DNA from: Druceiella hillmani
Lineage: Eukaryota; Arthropoda; Insecta; Lepidoptera; Hepialidae
Assembly: GCA_039881145.1 (NCBI GenBank)
Contig: JAYKKI010000004.1
Location: 50,949,001 to 51,013,000, forward strand
Reading direction: 5' to 3'
Length of the DNA: 64,000 bases
The notes beneath the pieces were generated by a model. That model had not been told where the DNA came from, ran no database searches, and worked only from the letters and a program-made list of their open reading frames with translations. Positions 1-9,833 of the stretch are shown here, piece by piece (within the stretch, counting starts at the first letter, position 1; each line of letters begins with the position of its first letter). The translations under genes were made by a program, and so were the position numbers.

Positions 1-284
1 GTATTCTACGAATTCGAACAAAACAGGAAGACATCCCGATTGAACAATTGGTAACGATAAAAGTTTTTAGAATATCAAAAATGTTACCAACTGGCAACTT
101 TGTAATTTATTTATTTGTTCCGAAAGAGTCTGCGTAGTTAATTCACAATAGTTCCCAGTATCCAAAATAGTCCCTCGTACCCATCGTAATAGACTCCAGT
201 ATTCAAAATAGTCTCCGATATCAAAAATATTCCACTCTATGCATGGTTTCATTCGATGGAATCAATGAGAAAAGCAGTCAGCCC

Positions 285-1130
285 ACCCTTCTTTGGGCAT
301 CTTTCCACGGCATTTTCGAAGTGACCGCTTCTTTGATGTACAGAAACCAAATTTCATGCAGCTTATCTTTTATATTTTGAAATAACTAGAAATCGTATGT
401 AAGAAACCGGAGCATTTTGGCGTATTATCCATAATTTCTACACCCGGACATAATCAAATATCCGGTCATTAGTCTGGCTGAGTGTGCAGAGGCATAGTCA
501 TGATTAAGAAGAATTCTACTGCGAGAGCGTTACTCCCGAAATTTTTCCACAATTGCTTATATATCAGTTTATATGAGCGTTAACTTTTTTCTTTTCAAGA
601 ACAATTATTGCATAGCAACTCGTCCATTGGAAAAAGGAGGTAATCTTCTTTTTCCAGCACTTCGCCCTTTCTTCATTTTTGTAGGCAATCCTCGAGGAGA
701 AAAAAACCACTGTGCGATTTGCCTCTTAGTTTCGGGTTCGTTACAGCTTTCGTCTCCCGTGATTATGTCGAATACGGCATTTAAGTGACCTCTGTTGAAT
801 TTGTCTAATATTTCATGACACCAATCAATGCGACAATATTTTAGAATTACGGGCTAAGAGATAATTTATCTTAGTCTTACACCTAAATGTTCATGTAGAA
901 TTTTCTGTACTTATCTCATAGCAATGCCTAAACTTGCCCGAATCTAAGGTCTCTCAGATGTCAGATGCCTCTCATCAGAGGCAATATTCAATTTTTGAAA
1001 GACGTCCCTCACACAGATTGAATTCGTTAAATCAATTGTGACGAGTAGCGTGAGATGGAGCTTCATCATAAAATGCCAATCAAAGTCGACCGTAACTTTG
1101 TTATTGATTGAGACCACAGCGAAAGTCATA
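285..1130 (-). pseudogene. Degenerate mariner transposase relic
   Basis: Read on the minus strand through several frames, this gives the parts of a mariner transposase in order. An N-terminal stretch resembling DEAPSHAT lies near 1050. A segment VQKILHEHLGV lies near 890. The catalytic-region phrase DIITGDES is near 770, followed by PETKRQIAQWFF and then LLNHDYASAHS near 490, which stands where the family has HHDNA. A C-terminal piece LFQNIKDKLHEIW lies near 350. In working enzymes the three acidic residues cut and join the element ends in the nucleus. Here the frame is broken repeatedly and the segment after the first Asp is shortened, so it cannot be active. No inverted ends were found. The N-terminal wording matches the relic at 35771-36680, so both probably belong to one subfamily. 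Confidence 0.8.
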
Positions 1131-1764
1131 AAAAATCATGGAACAAAAATTTTCTAGCGTTAGATTCATCTTGACGTGATACACACAATTTTCATATTGC
1201 CACTAATTTATAAAAACAAATGACAAATTCAAGCCAAATAAATCAATCGATAACTTATTACGACGTCCGTCAAAGCTTTACGCTTGCGTCGAATGCGCGT
1301 TACAAAATTTTAACGTGATGATTTCTCTGACTCAGACGTCGCTAAAAAAGCTTCACTTAAAAAAATAGATAGATCGTTCGCTGAAGAAAATGCTGTGTTC
1401 TCCGTAATCTCAACTAAAATAATAAAGGCGAAATTGTGTCTGTTTTTCCTATATGTTACCTAATAATTCCATAAGCACGCAAATTTAACAAGCATACAGT
1501 TCGTGTAACGACGTATCACAAAGATTGGAACGCATACTAGCTCACGTGGAATGTTAATACTACAAAGTGTGTGTAAATGTCAGTAACTCTATAATCCCTA
1601 AACAGCTGGTATAAACATGGTTAATAACTCAAAGAAATATCTAATTAACTTCTTCACCCGATAGATAGCCTTATTCCTGTACAATGTAACTCAGTCTGTT
1701 CACTCGATAATAATAATTTAGTAAATACTGATGGCATAACGTTTATGTTTAAAATCTTAAGCTT
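1131..1764. other. Unannotated AT-rich stretch
   Basis: No gene, RNA or repeat structure is recognised. It is AT-rich sequence between the mariner relic and the tandem repeat that follows. Confidence 0.4.
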
Positions 1765-2145
1765 CGTGCATGTTAAAGCTGTTATCAATGTATATGTTAA
1801 AACTATTTCTCTTGTATGTTAAAGCTATTCCTCGTGTATATTCAAGCCATTGCTCGTGTAAGTTAAAGCTATTATCAAAGTGTATGTGAAAACTGTTCCT
1901 CTTGTATGTTAAAACTATTTCTCGTGTATATTCAAGCCATTGCTCGTGTAAGTTAAAACTATTATCAACGTGTATGTTAAAACTATTTCTGTTTTATGTT
2001 AAAACTATTTCTCGTGTATATTCAAGCCATTGCTCGTGTAAGTTAAAGCCATTGTCAACGTGTATTTTAAAGCTATTATCAACGTAGATGTTAAAGGTAT
2101 TATCAACCTTTATATTAAAACTATTGCTCGCGTATATCAAAAGCA
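1765..2145. repeat. Degenerate tandem repeat, about 23-bp unit
   Basis: Variants of 'gttaaaactatttctcgtgta' follow one another with changes such as ttcaagccattgctcgtgta and gttaaagctattatcaacgt. Blocks of four or five subunits recur about every 100 bases, so there is a simple higher-order order. The short reading frame inside it is only a translation of the repeat. Confidence 0.85.
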
Positions 2146-2874
2146 CAAAAACTGTATATTTTTTGCTGGGTAAAACAAAATATTTAACATTGTTTACAGG
2201 AACATTACGATAGCCTCATTGGGTCAAAGACAAAACGAGCGTTCTTAATCGTTCTTAAATGATTAATTTATAAAACACATCCCATTGGCATTACTAATGA
2301 TGAGTTAAAATAACTACTACATATTATTGTACTACACACTTCTATCAAATCTACAGTATGATATACTACAGAAACCTACAGCTTATATCACTACTGTATA
2401 TTACTGATGCCATTAACATTCATTCAATATACACTTATTGATATGTAAAGTGAATAAATACAGCACACATTTATATTCGAGCTATGATGCAATTAACTCA
2501 TCGAGGTATTCCCAACCGTTGCTTGTTTATCTTTGACCAGGACTTGACTCAAGTCTGGGGTTTAGGTAGGAAACTTTGTAACACAAATTTAATAAAGAGT
2601 ATTCAATAAGTCAACAGATTATGCTATTCCAGAAAATTTAACGATGATATTGGATTGTCTTTTTAACACGTTTTTATTAACTCGCTGTTTTGTCTGTTTG
2701 TTTGTCTGTTTGTCCAGTACAAATATTGTAAACGGCTCGTTGTTCTCGTGAAAGTTTTCGTTGAGCTAGAGACTTGAAACTTTAAAAATAGCTTAGAACT
2801 GGGTGACAATGCAACATTACCTCGCTTTCTCGTCTGTATATTCGTTTGCCTGTTCAGCACAAAGGATAATGCCC
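2146..2874. other. Unannotated stretch, target of the Jockey insertion
   Basis: No coding homology is recognised. Around 2690-2720 and 2830-2860 there are runs such as gtctgtttgtttgtctgtttg. These resemble the 'gtctgtctgtc' patches found in common insect interspersed repeats, so an old unclassified repeat may lie here. Confidence 0.4.
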
Positions 2875-2886
2875 ACTTGACTAACC

Positions 2887-3360
2887 ATGCACCTCGACCG
2901 TCGACTCACTTGGCGTAAACATATATGGACTAAAAGGAAGCAACTAGACAGCAAACTCCGCAGCATGTACTGGCTAATCGGCCGTAAATCACAATTGACA
3001 GATTCCAGTAAAATGGCTATCTATAAAACGATACTGAAGCCCATATGGACTTACGGCATTCAGCTTTGGGGCACAGCCAGCCATAGTAACATCGAAATAC
3101 TTGAAAGGTTCCAAAGTAAAACAATGAGAGCCATGTTTAATATACCATCCCACATAAGCAACAAATATGTGAACCTAGATTTAAATCTGAGAACTGTGAA
3201 GGACGAAATTGAAATAAACAGCAAGAAATATCAACTCAGACTGGACCAACATATGAACGAACTAGCTGCTGAACTTCAAGGAGAGGGCAGTCTAAGATTC
3301 TCCCGCCTTAAGAGGAATAGCGTATCTGAACTTGCGACAAGATTCGCGGACAAAATATGA
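2887..3360 (+). pseudogene. C-terminal 157 codons of a Jockey-type ORF2 (reverse transcriptase protein)
   Basis: The frame encodes the region after the reverse transcriptase palm: MHLDRRLTWRKHIWTKRKQL near residues 1-20, LKPIWTYGIQLWGTASHSNI near residues 48-67, and a C-terminal basic part with HMNELAAELQ. This matches the thumb and C-terminal part of Jockey-clade ORF2 proteins (known of the family). It has no stop before the natural TGA at 3358-3360. The catalytic FADD motif and the endonuclease are absent because the insertion is 5'-truncated, so it has no enzyme activity. The first codon falls exactly at the insertion junction and happens to be ATG, so this is not a real gene start. A diverged relative lies at 48425-48670. 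Confidence 0.93.
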
Positions 3361-3467
3361 GGATTGCACCGTTGGGTGCATGTCTTTGCTAAGAATAATT
3401 TAGCTGATGAAAATCTGACAACACATTAGATTATTGTTTGAAACAAACAGATCGCTAAGTAGCAGGA

Positions 3468-3497
<30 letters not shown>
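2887..3497 (+). mobile_element. 5'-truncated Jockey-clade LINE with poly(A) and 12-bp target duplication
   Basis: The insert is flanked by identical 12-bp direct repeats, acttgactaacc, at 2875-2886 and 3498-3509. It ends in a run of about 27 A after a 3' untranslated region of about 110 bases. These are the marks of target-primed reverse transcription of a 5'-truncated non-LTR retrotransposon. The exact duplication, the long A run and the uninterrupted reading frame all suggest a fairly recent insertion. The pre-insertion target can be read by removing the insert and one duplication copy. Confidence 0.93.
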
Positions 3498-3498
<1 letters not shown>

Positions 3499-3509
3499 CT
3501 TGACTAACC

Positions 3510-3759
3510 TGAAATACGCCCACGGCAAAATGTCCGTGGAAGGAAATCTACGTCATTATATAGCCACGTTTTACATTTTAGATCTTACAAGTATTTTCAA
3601 AGCTATTAAAAATGCATAATGACAAATTCCCAGTACAGTATGTATGGGGTTATAAACCTCTATCGAATTATAAATATTTATGGGGCAAAGTGAAATTATT
3701 TTCCAGTTTTCATTCCTTTTTAAAAACCTGGTAAATTTAAAAAAAATGTATAAATAATT
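3510..3759. other. Unannotated stretch
   Basis: AT-rich sequence with no recognised feature between the Jockey insertion and the first copy of dispersed family B. Confidence 0.4.
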
Positions 3760-4065
3760 ATTTCATTATTAATCACGTAATGACAATTGTCTCATCGTTC
3801 AAATTCACATTTCATGACCGAAAGTCAAATGCAGGACAAACATTTTACGCAAAATTTCCAAATTATGCCTTACTAGTAATGTGACGTTTACATTTAAGAG
3901 TCGGATAGACAGTTCAATACTCGAGACGCAACGACAAACATGCTAGAATTAGTCAAGTGTCTTAAGGAACAGAACCTCGACAGCGGTCGAATCATTATTG
4001 AGTGCGAAAGGAAAAGGTCCATAAACACACCGTAAGCAGTAATATCACTTACCTATAACAAAAAA

Positions 4066-4139
<74 letters not shown>

Positions 4140-4218
4140 GTCATTTTTTAAATTGACATTTTGACGTGCAACACATTTTAATTTTTTTCTTTACTCAGTC
4201 ACAATGGAGTGATTGAAT
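3760..4218 (+). repeat. Dispersed repeat family B, copy 1
   Basis: This segment aligns in direct orientation with 9447-9833. Shared landmarks include aatgtgacgt..acatttaagagtcggata, caagtgtcttaaggaacaga, cgacagcggtcgaa, and a distal acacattttaatt motif. The copies are clearly diverged, with small indels. The internal AT run (4069-4137) sits where the other copy has only a short 'ctatatattt'. No protein is encoded. The copies are 5.7 kb apart but have no retroviral genes between them, so they are not treated as LTRs. Confidence 0.8.
4069..4137. repeat. (AT)n microsatellite
   Basis: An essentially pure AT dinucleotide run of about 69 bases lying inside copy 1 of family B. Confidence 0.97.
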
Positions 4219-4254
4219 TAAGAATCAGAATTAAGAATTAAGAACTGAATTAGA

Positions 4255-4421
4255 CATCTTCAGGTGGGCTATTAGCAAGAATCTTTGTTAATAGCCCACC
4301 TGAAGATGTAATACAACGAAACCTAGGTCGTGGTAAAGAACTTAAAGAAAGTAGAAATAATACTACATCACGTAGTTTCATTTAATTGTGAATAATGAAT
4401 TTCTACAAAATTAACGTTGTT
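4255..4421 (+). repeat. Truncated copy of the hammerhead-bearing foldback family
   Basis: A perfect 20-bp inverted repeat (4255-4274 and 4289-4308) closes a 14-base loop. The right side then continues to about 4421 as a close copy of the right arm of the foldback at 35078-35364, including gaaacctaggtcgtgg and tacatcacgtagtttcat. The left arm is cut down to its inner end. At 4300-4333 the hammerhead-like core is present, but three bases of stem II are missing relative to 35270-35306, so self-cleavage here is unlikely. Confidence 0.8.
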
Positions 4422-5095
4422 GTTTGATTTACGATTCTTTTTACTTATTTCGGCTTTTAAGTTGATTGGTTCTTTTTATAATTTTGATAATGTATGTTGC
4501 ATTAATTTGTTTTTAAATACAATATATTTTTATAAAACACAGCATTATTATCAAACACTGTCAAAATTTCATTATTTTTAAAAAATTACGCATTTATGCA
4601 GGTAAGGGTTCATACTAGAGTGGAGTATTCCTCAAACCATTCTCCCCACCTGACTCCCCCGCAAATTACCCACTGGGTAGCAATTTTCTAAATTTTCATT
4701 GCTACAAGTGCTTTGACAGCCGCCATTTTAATTTTCATCATTTTACACTTAATATTTACCCAAATGAAATACATTTTTAAATATTTAATACATTAAAATT
4801 TCTTTAAATTAATATAATCACACCATCATACATACGTAGATTCTTAAACAAAAAACGCTCTTTTGATAACGCCATTGGCAAAGAGTTATTCTCGCTAGGT
4901 ACAGTCAACACAAAAGTAACACTAAAAAATTAGAAGTGAATACCATAAGATAAGATCAATATCACCGGCAATATATTAGCAGTAATCTAGATTTCAATGA
5001 ACTCGGAAAGTACAAGCTGCACCACAGTGCTAACCTACGTAACGTTACACTTTTTTTTAATGCGAGTTTATAAAAGATCTTGTATGCTTTATAAA
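4422..5095. other. Unannotated AT-rich stretch
   Basis: No coding or structured feature is recognised. Confidence 0.4.
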
Positions 5096-5445
5096 TGACT
5101 AGCTGTACCCTGAGGTTTCACGCGCGTTTCTACGCGTTAGCTTGATTATGCTGCTCTGTACTAAACGCCTTTGCTCGTTCTCCAAACAACATCGATCGAC
5201 GGAGTCGAAGTATATCGGGGCGAGAATATACGGGCTGATCTGTCAATAGATAAGCCGGTCTTTCGCCGTGTAATTCTTGCTCCGTTGACGTATTATTCTC
5301 CCACTGCTCTACCGAGGCCACGCAGCGAGATAATATCCTATAAACTTTCTTAAAATTATAAGCTTTCTAATACAAAAATAATTTTTGTAATCAGACGTGC
5401 GATTCCAGAGATAAGCGCAAAAAAGACAAAGCAAACAAAAAATGT
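5096..5445 (+). repeat. SINE- or LINE-tail-like interspersed repeat
   Basis: It begins 'gactagctgtaccctgaggtttcacgcg' (first bases only) and ends with 'taatacaaaaataattttt', 'gattccagagataagcgc' and an A-rich tail with aaacaaa repeats. Both ends resemble widespread insect retroposon modules (family knowledge, not checked here). The distal module occurs again at 6823-6905, just beyond the inserted mariner-like element. The middle is comparatively GC-rich. Short open frames on both strands are not convincing genes. Confidence 0.6.
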
Positions 5446-5493
5446 TTCCGTTTTATCAGTACCTTTGCCCCCAAGCACCGTAACATGATGGTA

Positions 5494-6803
5494 CAGGGTG
5501 TCCAGTGGCAGATTTCAATGTTTGAAAAATTGTAAAAAAAACTACACCTCTAATACAAAGTAGGTTTATTTTAACTTTATAACAACAATTGCGGATTTCA
5601 GTTTTTAAAAACCACGTTTTCCAAATGGCGACCATCGAATCTGACACACTCTTCGAGTCTAGCACGCATGTTTTCAAAAACGCGTTTGCAGAGCGACTGG
5701 GGTATCCTACTGACTTCGGCTCGAATATTTTCTTTAAGTTGTGTCACAGTGCTCGGATTTGTTTTGTAAACAACGGATTTTAAGTATCCCCATAAGAAAA
5801 AGTCACATGGGCTTAAATTGGGTGACCTAGGTGGCCACGGTACGGTACCGTTTCTGGTATTTTCCGAAATATCTGCCGCACTGCATTCATGGACACATTA
5901 GCAGTGTGAGCTGTGGCCCCGTCCTGCTGGAATCATGTGTTTTGGTTGAAGGATGGACTATTCTGTAGTTCTACTCTGAAAAAGTCATTTAACATCTGGG
6001 CATATCTCTCCGAATTCAGTTACAGTTTGGCCACGTTGATTTTCAAAGAAATAAGGCCCTATGATTGCAGATGCAGACATGGCACACCAGACTGTTACTT
6101 TAGGCTTATGTAAAGGCTCTTGATGCATTTATCTTGGGTTGTGGACATCCCAGTAACGAAAGTTCTGCTTATTCACATATCCTCCAATGTGAAAGTGAGC
6201 TTCGTCACTAAAGAATATGTTGCCCATCCGGGTAGCAGTACGAAATCTCAACAACATCACCTCCGCGTAAGTTTTTCTTAATTCAAAGTCAGAATCGTGT
6301 AAATCTTGAACAATTTGAATTTTATATGGTTGGAACTTGACCTTTTTTCGCACTATTACCTGTAAAGTTGATTTCGGAATTCCCAATATCGATGAACGTG
6401 TACGGAGTGATAAACGGGGATTTTCAACGACAGAAACCATAACACGCTCGACATTTTCATCCGTGGCTACCAATGGTGTAGGTCCTGGCCTGGGCCTATT
6501 TAATGTTGATCCTGTAGCTCTGAACCTTGCTACCCATGACTGAATGAGGTTGATCGATGGTCCATCACGTAATCGACGAATACTGTAACGATTATTAAAT
6601 CGACGGCGTGCTACAGACAGCGAAAATCCACTCGAAATGTACGCCTCGACGGCAAAAGCGCGGTGCTCTCCACTCCACTGTTCCATGACTACTAAAACAT
6701 CCGCACCGCTTGCGCTTCTAACGACGCCCCCCGCGCCCCTCTTATGTGTTACGTTCAGAAACTATGTTTGTTCAAACTTTGAAATCTGCCACTGGACACC
6801 CGG
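5494..6803 (-). mobile_element. Mariner/Tc1-like element with inverted ends and TA target duplication
   Basis: Terminal inverted repeats of 31 bp with one mismatch lie at 5496-5526 and 6771-6801. Both read outward-in as gggtgtccagtggcagattt and onward. Two more bases at each end give an element of 1310 bp, flanked by TA at 5492-5493 and 6804-6805. The TA duplication and size fit the Tc1/mariner superfamily. The element lies just beyond the A-rich tail of an older interspersed repeat, whose terminal module is repeated on the other side. Confidence 0.93.
5598..6686 (-). pseudogene. Mariner-like transposase with DUF4817-type N-terminus, broken
   Basis: From the ATG at 6686 the frame is open for 185 codons. 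It shows an N-terminal helix-turn-helix region (EAYISSGFSLSVARRRFNNR) and a second one (SILGIPKSTLQVIVRKKV). The first catalytic Asp lies in FSDEAHFHIGGYVNKQNFRY. A stop after HNPR near 6130 breaks the frame. Beyond it KPKVTVWCAMSASAIIGPYF is readable, then further stops and shifts up to a damaged QQDGATAHTA-like part near 5930. The final segment, PRSPNLSPCDFFLWGYLKS onward, runs to a TGA at 5598-5600. The total span of about 363 codons is the usual family length. It is a recent but inactivated copy. The enzyme class cuts and pastes DNA at TA sites. Confidence 0.93.
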
Positions 6804-6822
6804 TAGATGGCCCATTTAATCT

Positions 6823-6905
6823 TCCCCAAATTATAGGCTTTCTAACACAAAAATAATTTTTGAAATCAGATATGTGGTTTCGGAGTGCAAACAAATAAAG
6901 AAATA
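6823..6905 (+). repeat. Second copy of the retroposon tail module
   Basis: It aligns with about 5350-5440: aaattata.gctttctaa.acaaaaataattttt, then a tail of aaacaaataaag. Similarity is high but not identical, so this is a separate older copy and not a duplication made by the transposon. Confidence 0.7.
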
Positions 6906-7020
6906 AACAACTTTCCCACTTGATATATTAATAGAGGTATGTGAACTATTTAGACCAACTATGCATGGGTTACCTTCTATGGGTTACTTAGACGACCTAC
7001 CTTAAGGCAGCATCTCATTA

Positions 7021-7545
7021 GGGTTACGTACCTCAACAATTGAAAAGCCAAACTTTTATTGAGTTACTCGGATTCCATCCGACCATCCGCCCATCTTTCT
7101 AAAACCGTAACTTTTAAATCGTTTGACGTACTTTTTTGAATATAATGTAAAAATGCGGCAATATTTGGAAACACAAACAAAGAGTTACGTACCTCAACAA
7201 TAGAAAACACAAACTTTTATTGAGTTACTCGGAATCCATCCAACCGTTCGCACATCTTTCTAAAATCGTAATTTTTAGATCGTTTGACGTACTTTTTCGA
7301 ATATAATGTAAAAATGCGACAAAATTTGAAAACAAACAAACGGTTACGTACCTCAAAAATGCGGCAAAATTTGAAAACACAAACAAAGGGTTACGTACCT
7401 CAAGAATCGAAAAGCCAAACTTTTATTAAGTTACACGAAATGCATCCGACCGTCCGTACATCTTTCTAAAATCGTAACTTTTAGATCGTTTGACGTAGTT
7501 ATTCGAAGATAATGTAAAAATGGGTTAAATTTGAAAACACAAATT
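7021..7545. repeat. Tandem repeat, 160-bp unit, three full units and one truncated
   Basis: Units start at 7021, 7182, 7341 (only 47 bases) and 7388 with gttacgtacctcaa. They contain ccaaacttttattgagtta, catctttctaaaa and gatcgtttgacgta, and end in aaaatttgaaaacacaaac. The opening resembles the 'gggttccgtacctc' end of a common insect repeat family. Confidence 0.88.
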
Positions 7546-7569
7546 GGAACGCCATTTATTAGACTAAAA

Positions 7570-8222
7570 ATATTCACTCTCCTGTGCCTTGTGAATGTTC
7601 ATAGTAGATGATGAATGTTCATAGTGGATGACAAATATGCCTTGTGAATGTTGATAGTCGAGTCTTATTGTTTCATTTGATGCTTTCGTATGTTTGATTG
7701 ATTGTACCGCGTACCTATCTATGTCCTTATTTAATTATCACTTGCTTCGCTACACGTGTGTATTAAATATATAATGCCAAGCAGAAGTAGAAATCGCACA
7801 TAAGTGACGTACAAAAATATACACACTTGCAAACATTTAAGAGTACATAGTATTTCTATTAAACTACTTAGAAATATTCATGTTTAAAATAGTCATAGTT
7901 TATAAAATAGTCACTCCCATGTACCTTGTGAATGTTCATAGTGGATGATGAATGTTCATAGTGGATAACAAATATGCCTTGTGAATGTTGATAGTCCAGT
8001 CTTATTGTTTCATTTGGTGCATTCGTCTGTTTCCGCGTACCCATCTATGTCTTTATTTAATTATCAATTGCGAAGCAAATGATAATTAAATAAAGACATA
8101 CATAGATATTACGCGTTTATTAAAGAAATAATTCCAAGCAGAAGTAGAAATCGTACATTAGTGGTGTACAAAATTCGTACACTTGCAAACATTTAAGAGT
8201 ACATAGTACTTCTAATTAACTA
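7570..8222. repeat. Diverged tandem duplication of about 310 bp
   Basis: Copy 1 (about 7570-7865) and copy 2 (about 7910-8222) share ccttgtgaatgttcatagt, tgttgatagtc.agtcttattgtt, ccaagcagaagtagaaatcg and cacttgcaaacatttaagagt. In copy 2 the segment atctatgtctttatttaatt is followed by its own inverted copy (8043-8106), forming a hairpin absent from copy 1. Confidence 0.85.
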
Positions 8223-8269
8223 TTTACAAATATAATTTTTTCACCATGTATATATATTGTCTACTACAT

Positions 8270-8640
8270 CTTTCACAGGCATTAAATAACGGGGTATATC
8301 TAAAAAAATTTAAGACCTAGGATAATCGCCGCAATTTTTCTACAACTTTCGCATAGGCCTCCAAAAACTCAATTTTTTCAAAATGTTAGGGTGTGTAGTT
8401 TCGGAAATTTAGGGGAGGGGATATTTTTCTGCACACTTTTCGTATACCTCTGAAACCCCCCCTAAAATTCCCTATAAATATTTTTGAGGGTTAGCTATTG
8501 AGATATGTGTAAGTTAATGTTTTATTACTGTGCCCAATTTCAAGTTTCTATGTCAGGCGATTTCTGAAAAAAATCAGCTAACAGGCGGACACGTCTATAA
8601 TTTTATAAGGATTCCGTTCTACTATCGAGGTACGGAACAC
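8270..8640 (-). repeat. Interspersed repeat of the 'GGTTCCGTACCTC' type
   Basis: The segment ends aaggattccgttctactatcgaggtacggaac. Read on the minus strand this begins gttccgtacctcg, the terminal motif of a widespread insect repeat family. Its internal text (ccaaaaactcaattttttc, ctgaaaccccccctaaaatt) is non-coding. Its end lies in inverted orientation to the starts of the units at 7021-7545. Confidence 0.6.
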
Positions 8641-8844
8641 TAACATTGATTTAAAAATTAATAATTTAATTGAAAGCTATTAACATTTTTTTATTTGTTG
8701 CATCTAATGTGACGACATTTTATTTGTTGTATCTAAATAGCACACGAATGTGACAATATGGCAATAAAAATTGGCCGTTTAAATCAACACTTCTAATACT
8801 TAAATTAATTTCATACAATGATTGTGATTATTATCATCCTAGAC

Positions 8845-8985
8845 AACACCACGCTAGATGGAGAGACAACGTGGTAAAGGTATCGGGAAATCGTTGGATT
8901 AAAGCACCTGCACCTACACCGTCTTTATGGAAATCTTTAGGGAGACCATGTTCAACAATGGACCTCTTTAGCTGGCGATGAAGAT
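8845..8985 (+). pseudogene. 3' end of an RTE-type LINE
   Basis: The plus strand reads HARWRDNVVKVSGNRWIKAP, then PSLWKSLGRPCSTMDLFSWR and a stop. This is the C-terminal tail typical of insect RTE-clade LINE proteins, whose usual form is like RWxDDIxKVAGxxWxxxAQD followed by WRxLxEAxxxQW (family knowledge). Upstream domains are missing. The nucleotides after the frame (gcgatgaagatta) resemble the gat-rich 3' ends of these elements. Confidence 0.7.
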
Positions 8986-9019
8986 TATTTTTCAATGTAA
9001 TAATAAATTACCTAGTATA

Positions 9020-9330
9020 TCTTTCGCAAGCGCAAAAAATATCACAAATTCCTCATAAGTCCTGAGATAATCTCTATGATTTTCCTGTAAGTTTCTTATC
9101 AGATTCTGCCAACCCTATGTGTCTAATGTTTTTTTCATCCGTAGTTTCGAAAATAAGGTGGGTTTAATGCACTTTTTTGCACATTCTGGTGCATGTTTTT
9201 GAAGGTATTCCATTTTAAGTTCCTAAGACAAATGTTTTTGTATTATTTATAATTAGACCTATTAAATGATACAACTGGGAAAAAATCATGTATGCAATTT
9301 GCCCCTTCTAAACTTACCATACAAATATTT
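9020..9330. repeat. Probable degenerate interspersed repeat
   Basis: Phrases such as 'gacctattaaatgatac' and 'tttttgcacattctggtgcatgttttt' resemble internal text of the repeat at 33165-33545 (gacctatctaatgatacccc). The match is partial and I could not set exact borders. Confidence 0.4.
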
Positions 9331-9446
9331 TAAAGCGTTTCTTTTTAAATAACCCTCACAGTCGTCTTACCTCGTTGCAAACTCCTTTCTGGTCATTGCC
9401 TGGGTGTACGTTCCGCTCCTTATTTACAAACATACTACCCCTTTTT

Positions 9447-9833
9447 ATATCATTATTTCAAATTCACTTTTCATGACCGAACGTTCAAGTGCATGACAAT
9501 TTTCAAATTATGCTTTGCTAGTAATGTGACGTCCACATTTAAGAGTCGGATAGTCAGATAAAAACTTGAAACGCAACGATAAACATGCTAGAATAATTCA
9601 AGTGTCTTAAGGAACAGAACTCGACAGCGGTCGAACCATTATTGACTACACGTTTAAATGAAAAGGTCTAAAAACAAACCGTAAGAAGTAATGTTACTTA
9701 CCTCTAAGAAATGTATACATGCCACATCAAGCTATATATTTCTAAAATCGACATTTTAACAATCAACACATTTTAATTGTTTCTTTACTTTTACTCAATC
9801 TGCTTTTATAGCTACAATGGATTGGATGAATTT
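9447..9833 (+). repeat. Dispersed repeat family B, copy 2
   Basis: Direct-orientation counterpart of 3760-4218. It shares aattcacttttcatgaccga, ctagtaatgtgacgtccaca, caagtgtcttaaggaacaga and acacattttaatt. It lacks the long AT expansion seen in copy 1. Confidence 0.8.

Noticed and set aside
6337..6543. Plus-strand frame across the mariner-like element
   Set aside because: Shadow of the minus-strand transposase.
3760..9833. Family B copies as paired LTRs of one retrotransposon
   Set aside because: The intervening 5.2 kb has no gag, protease or reverse transcriptase of LTR type and the copies are too diverged.
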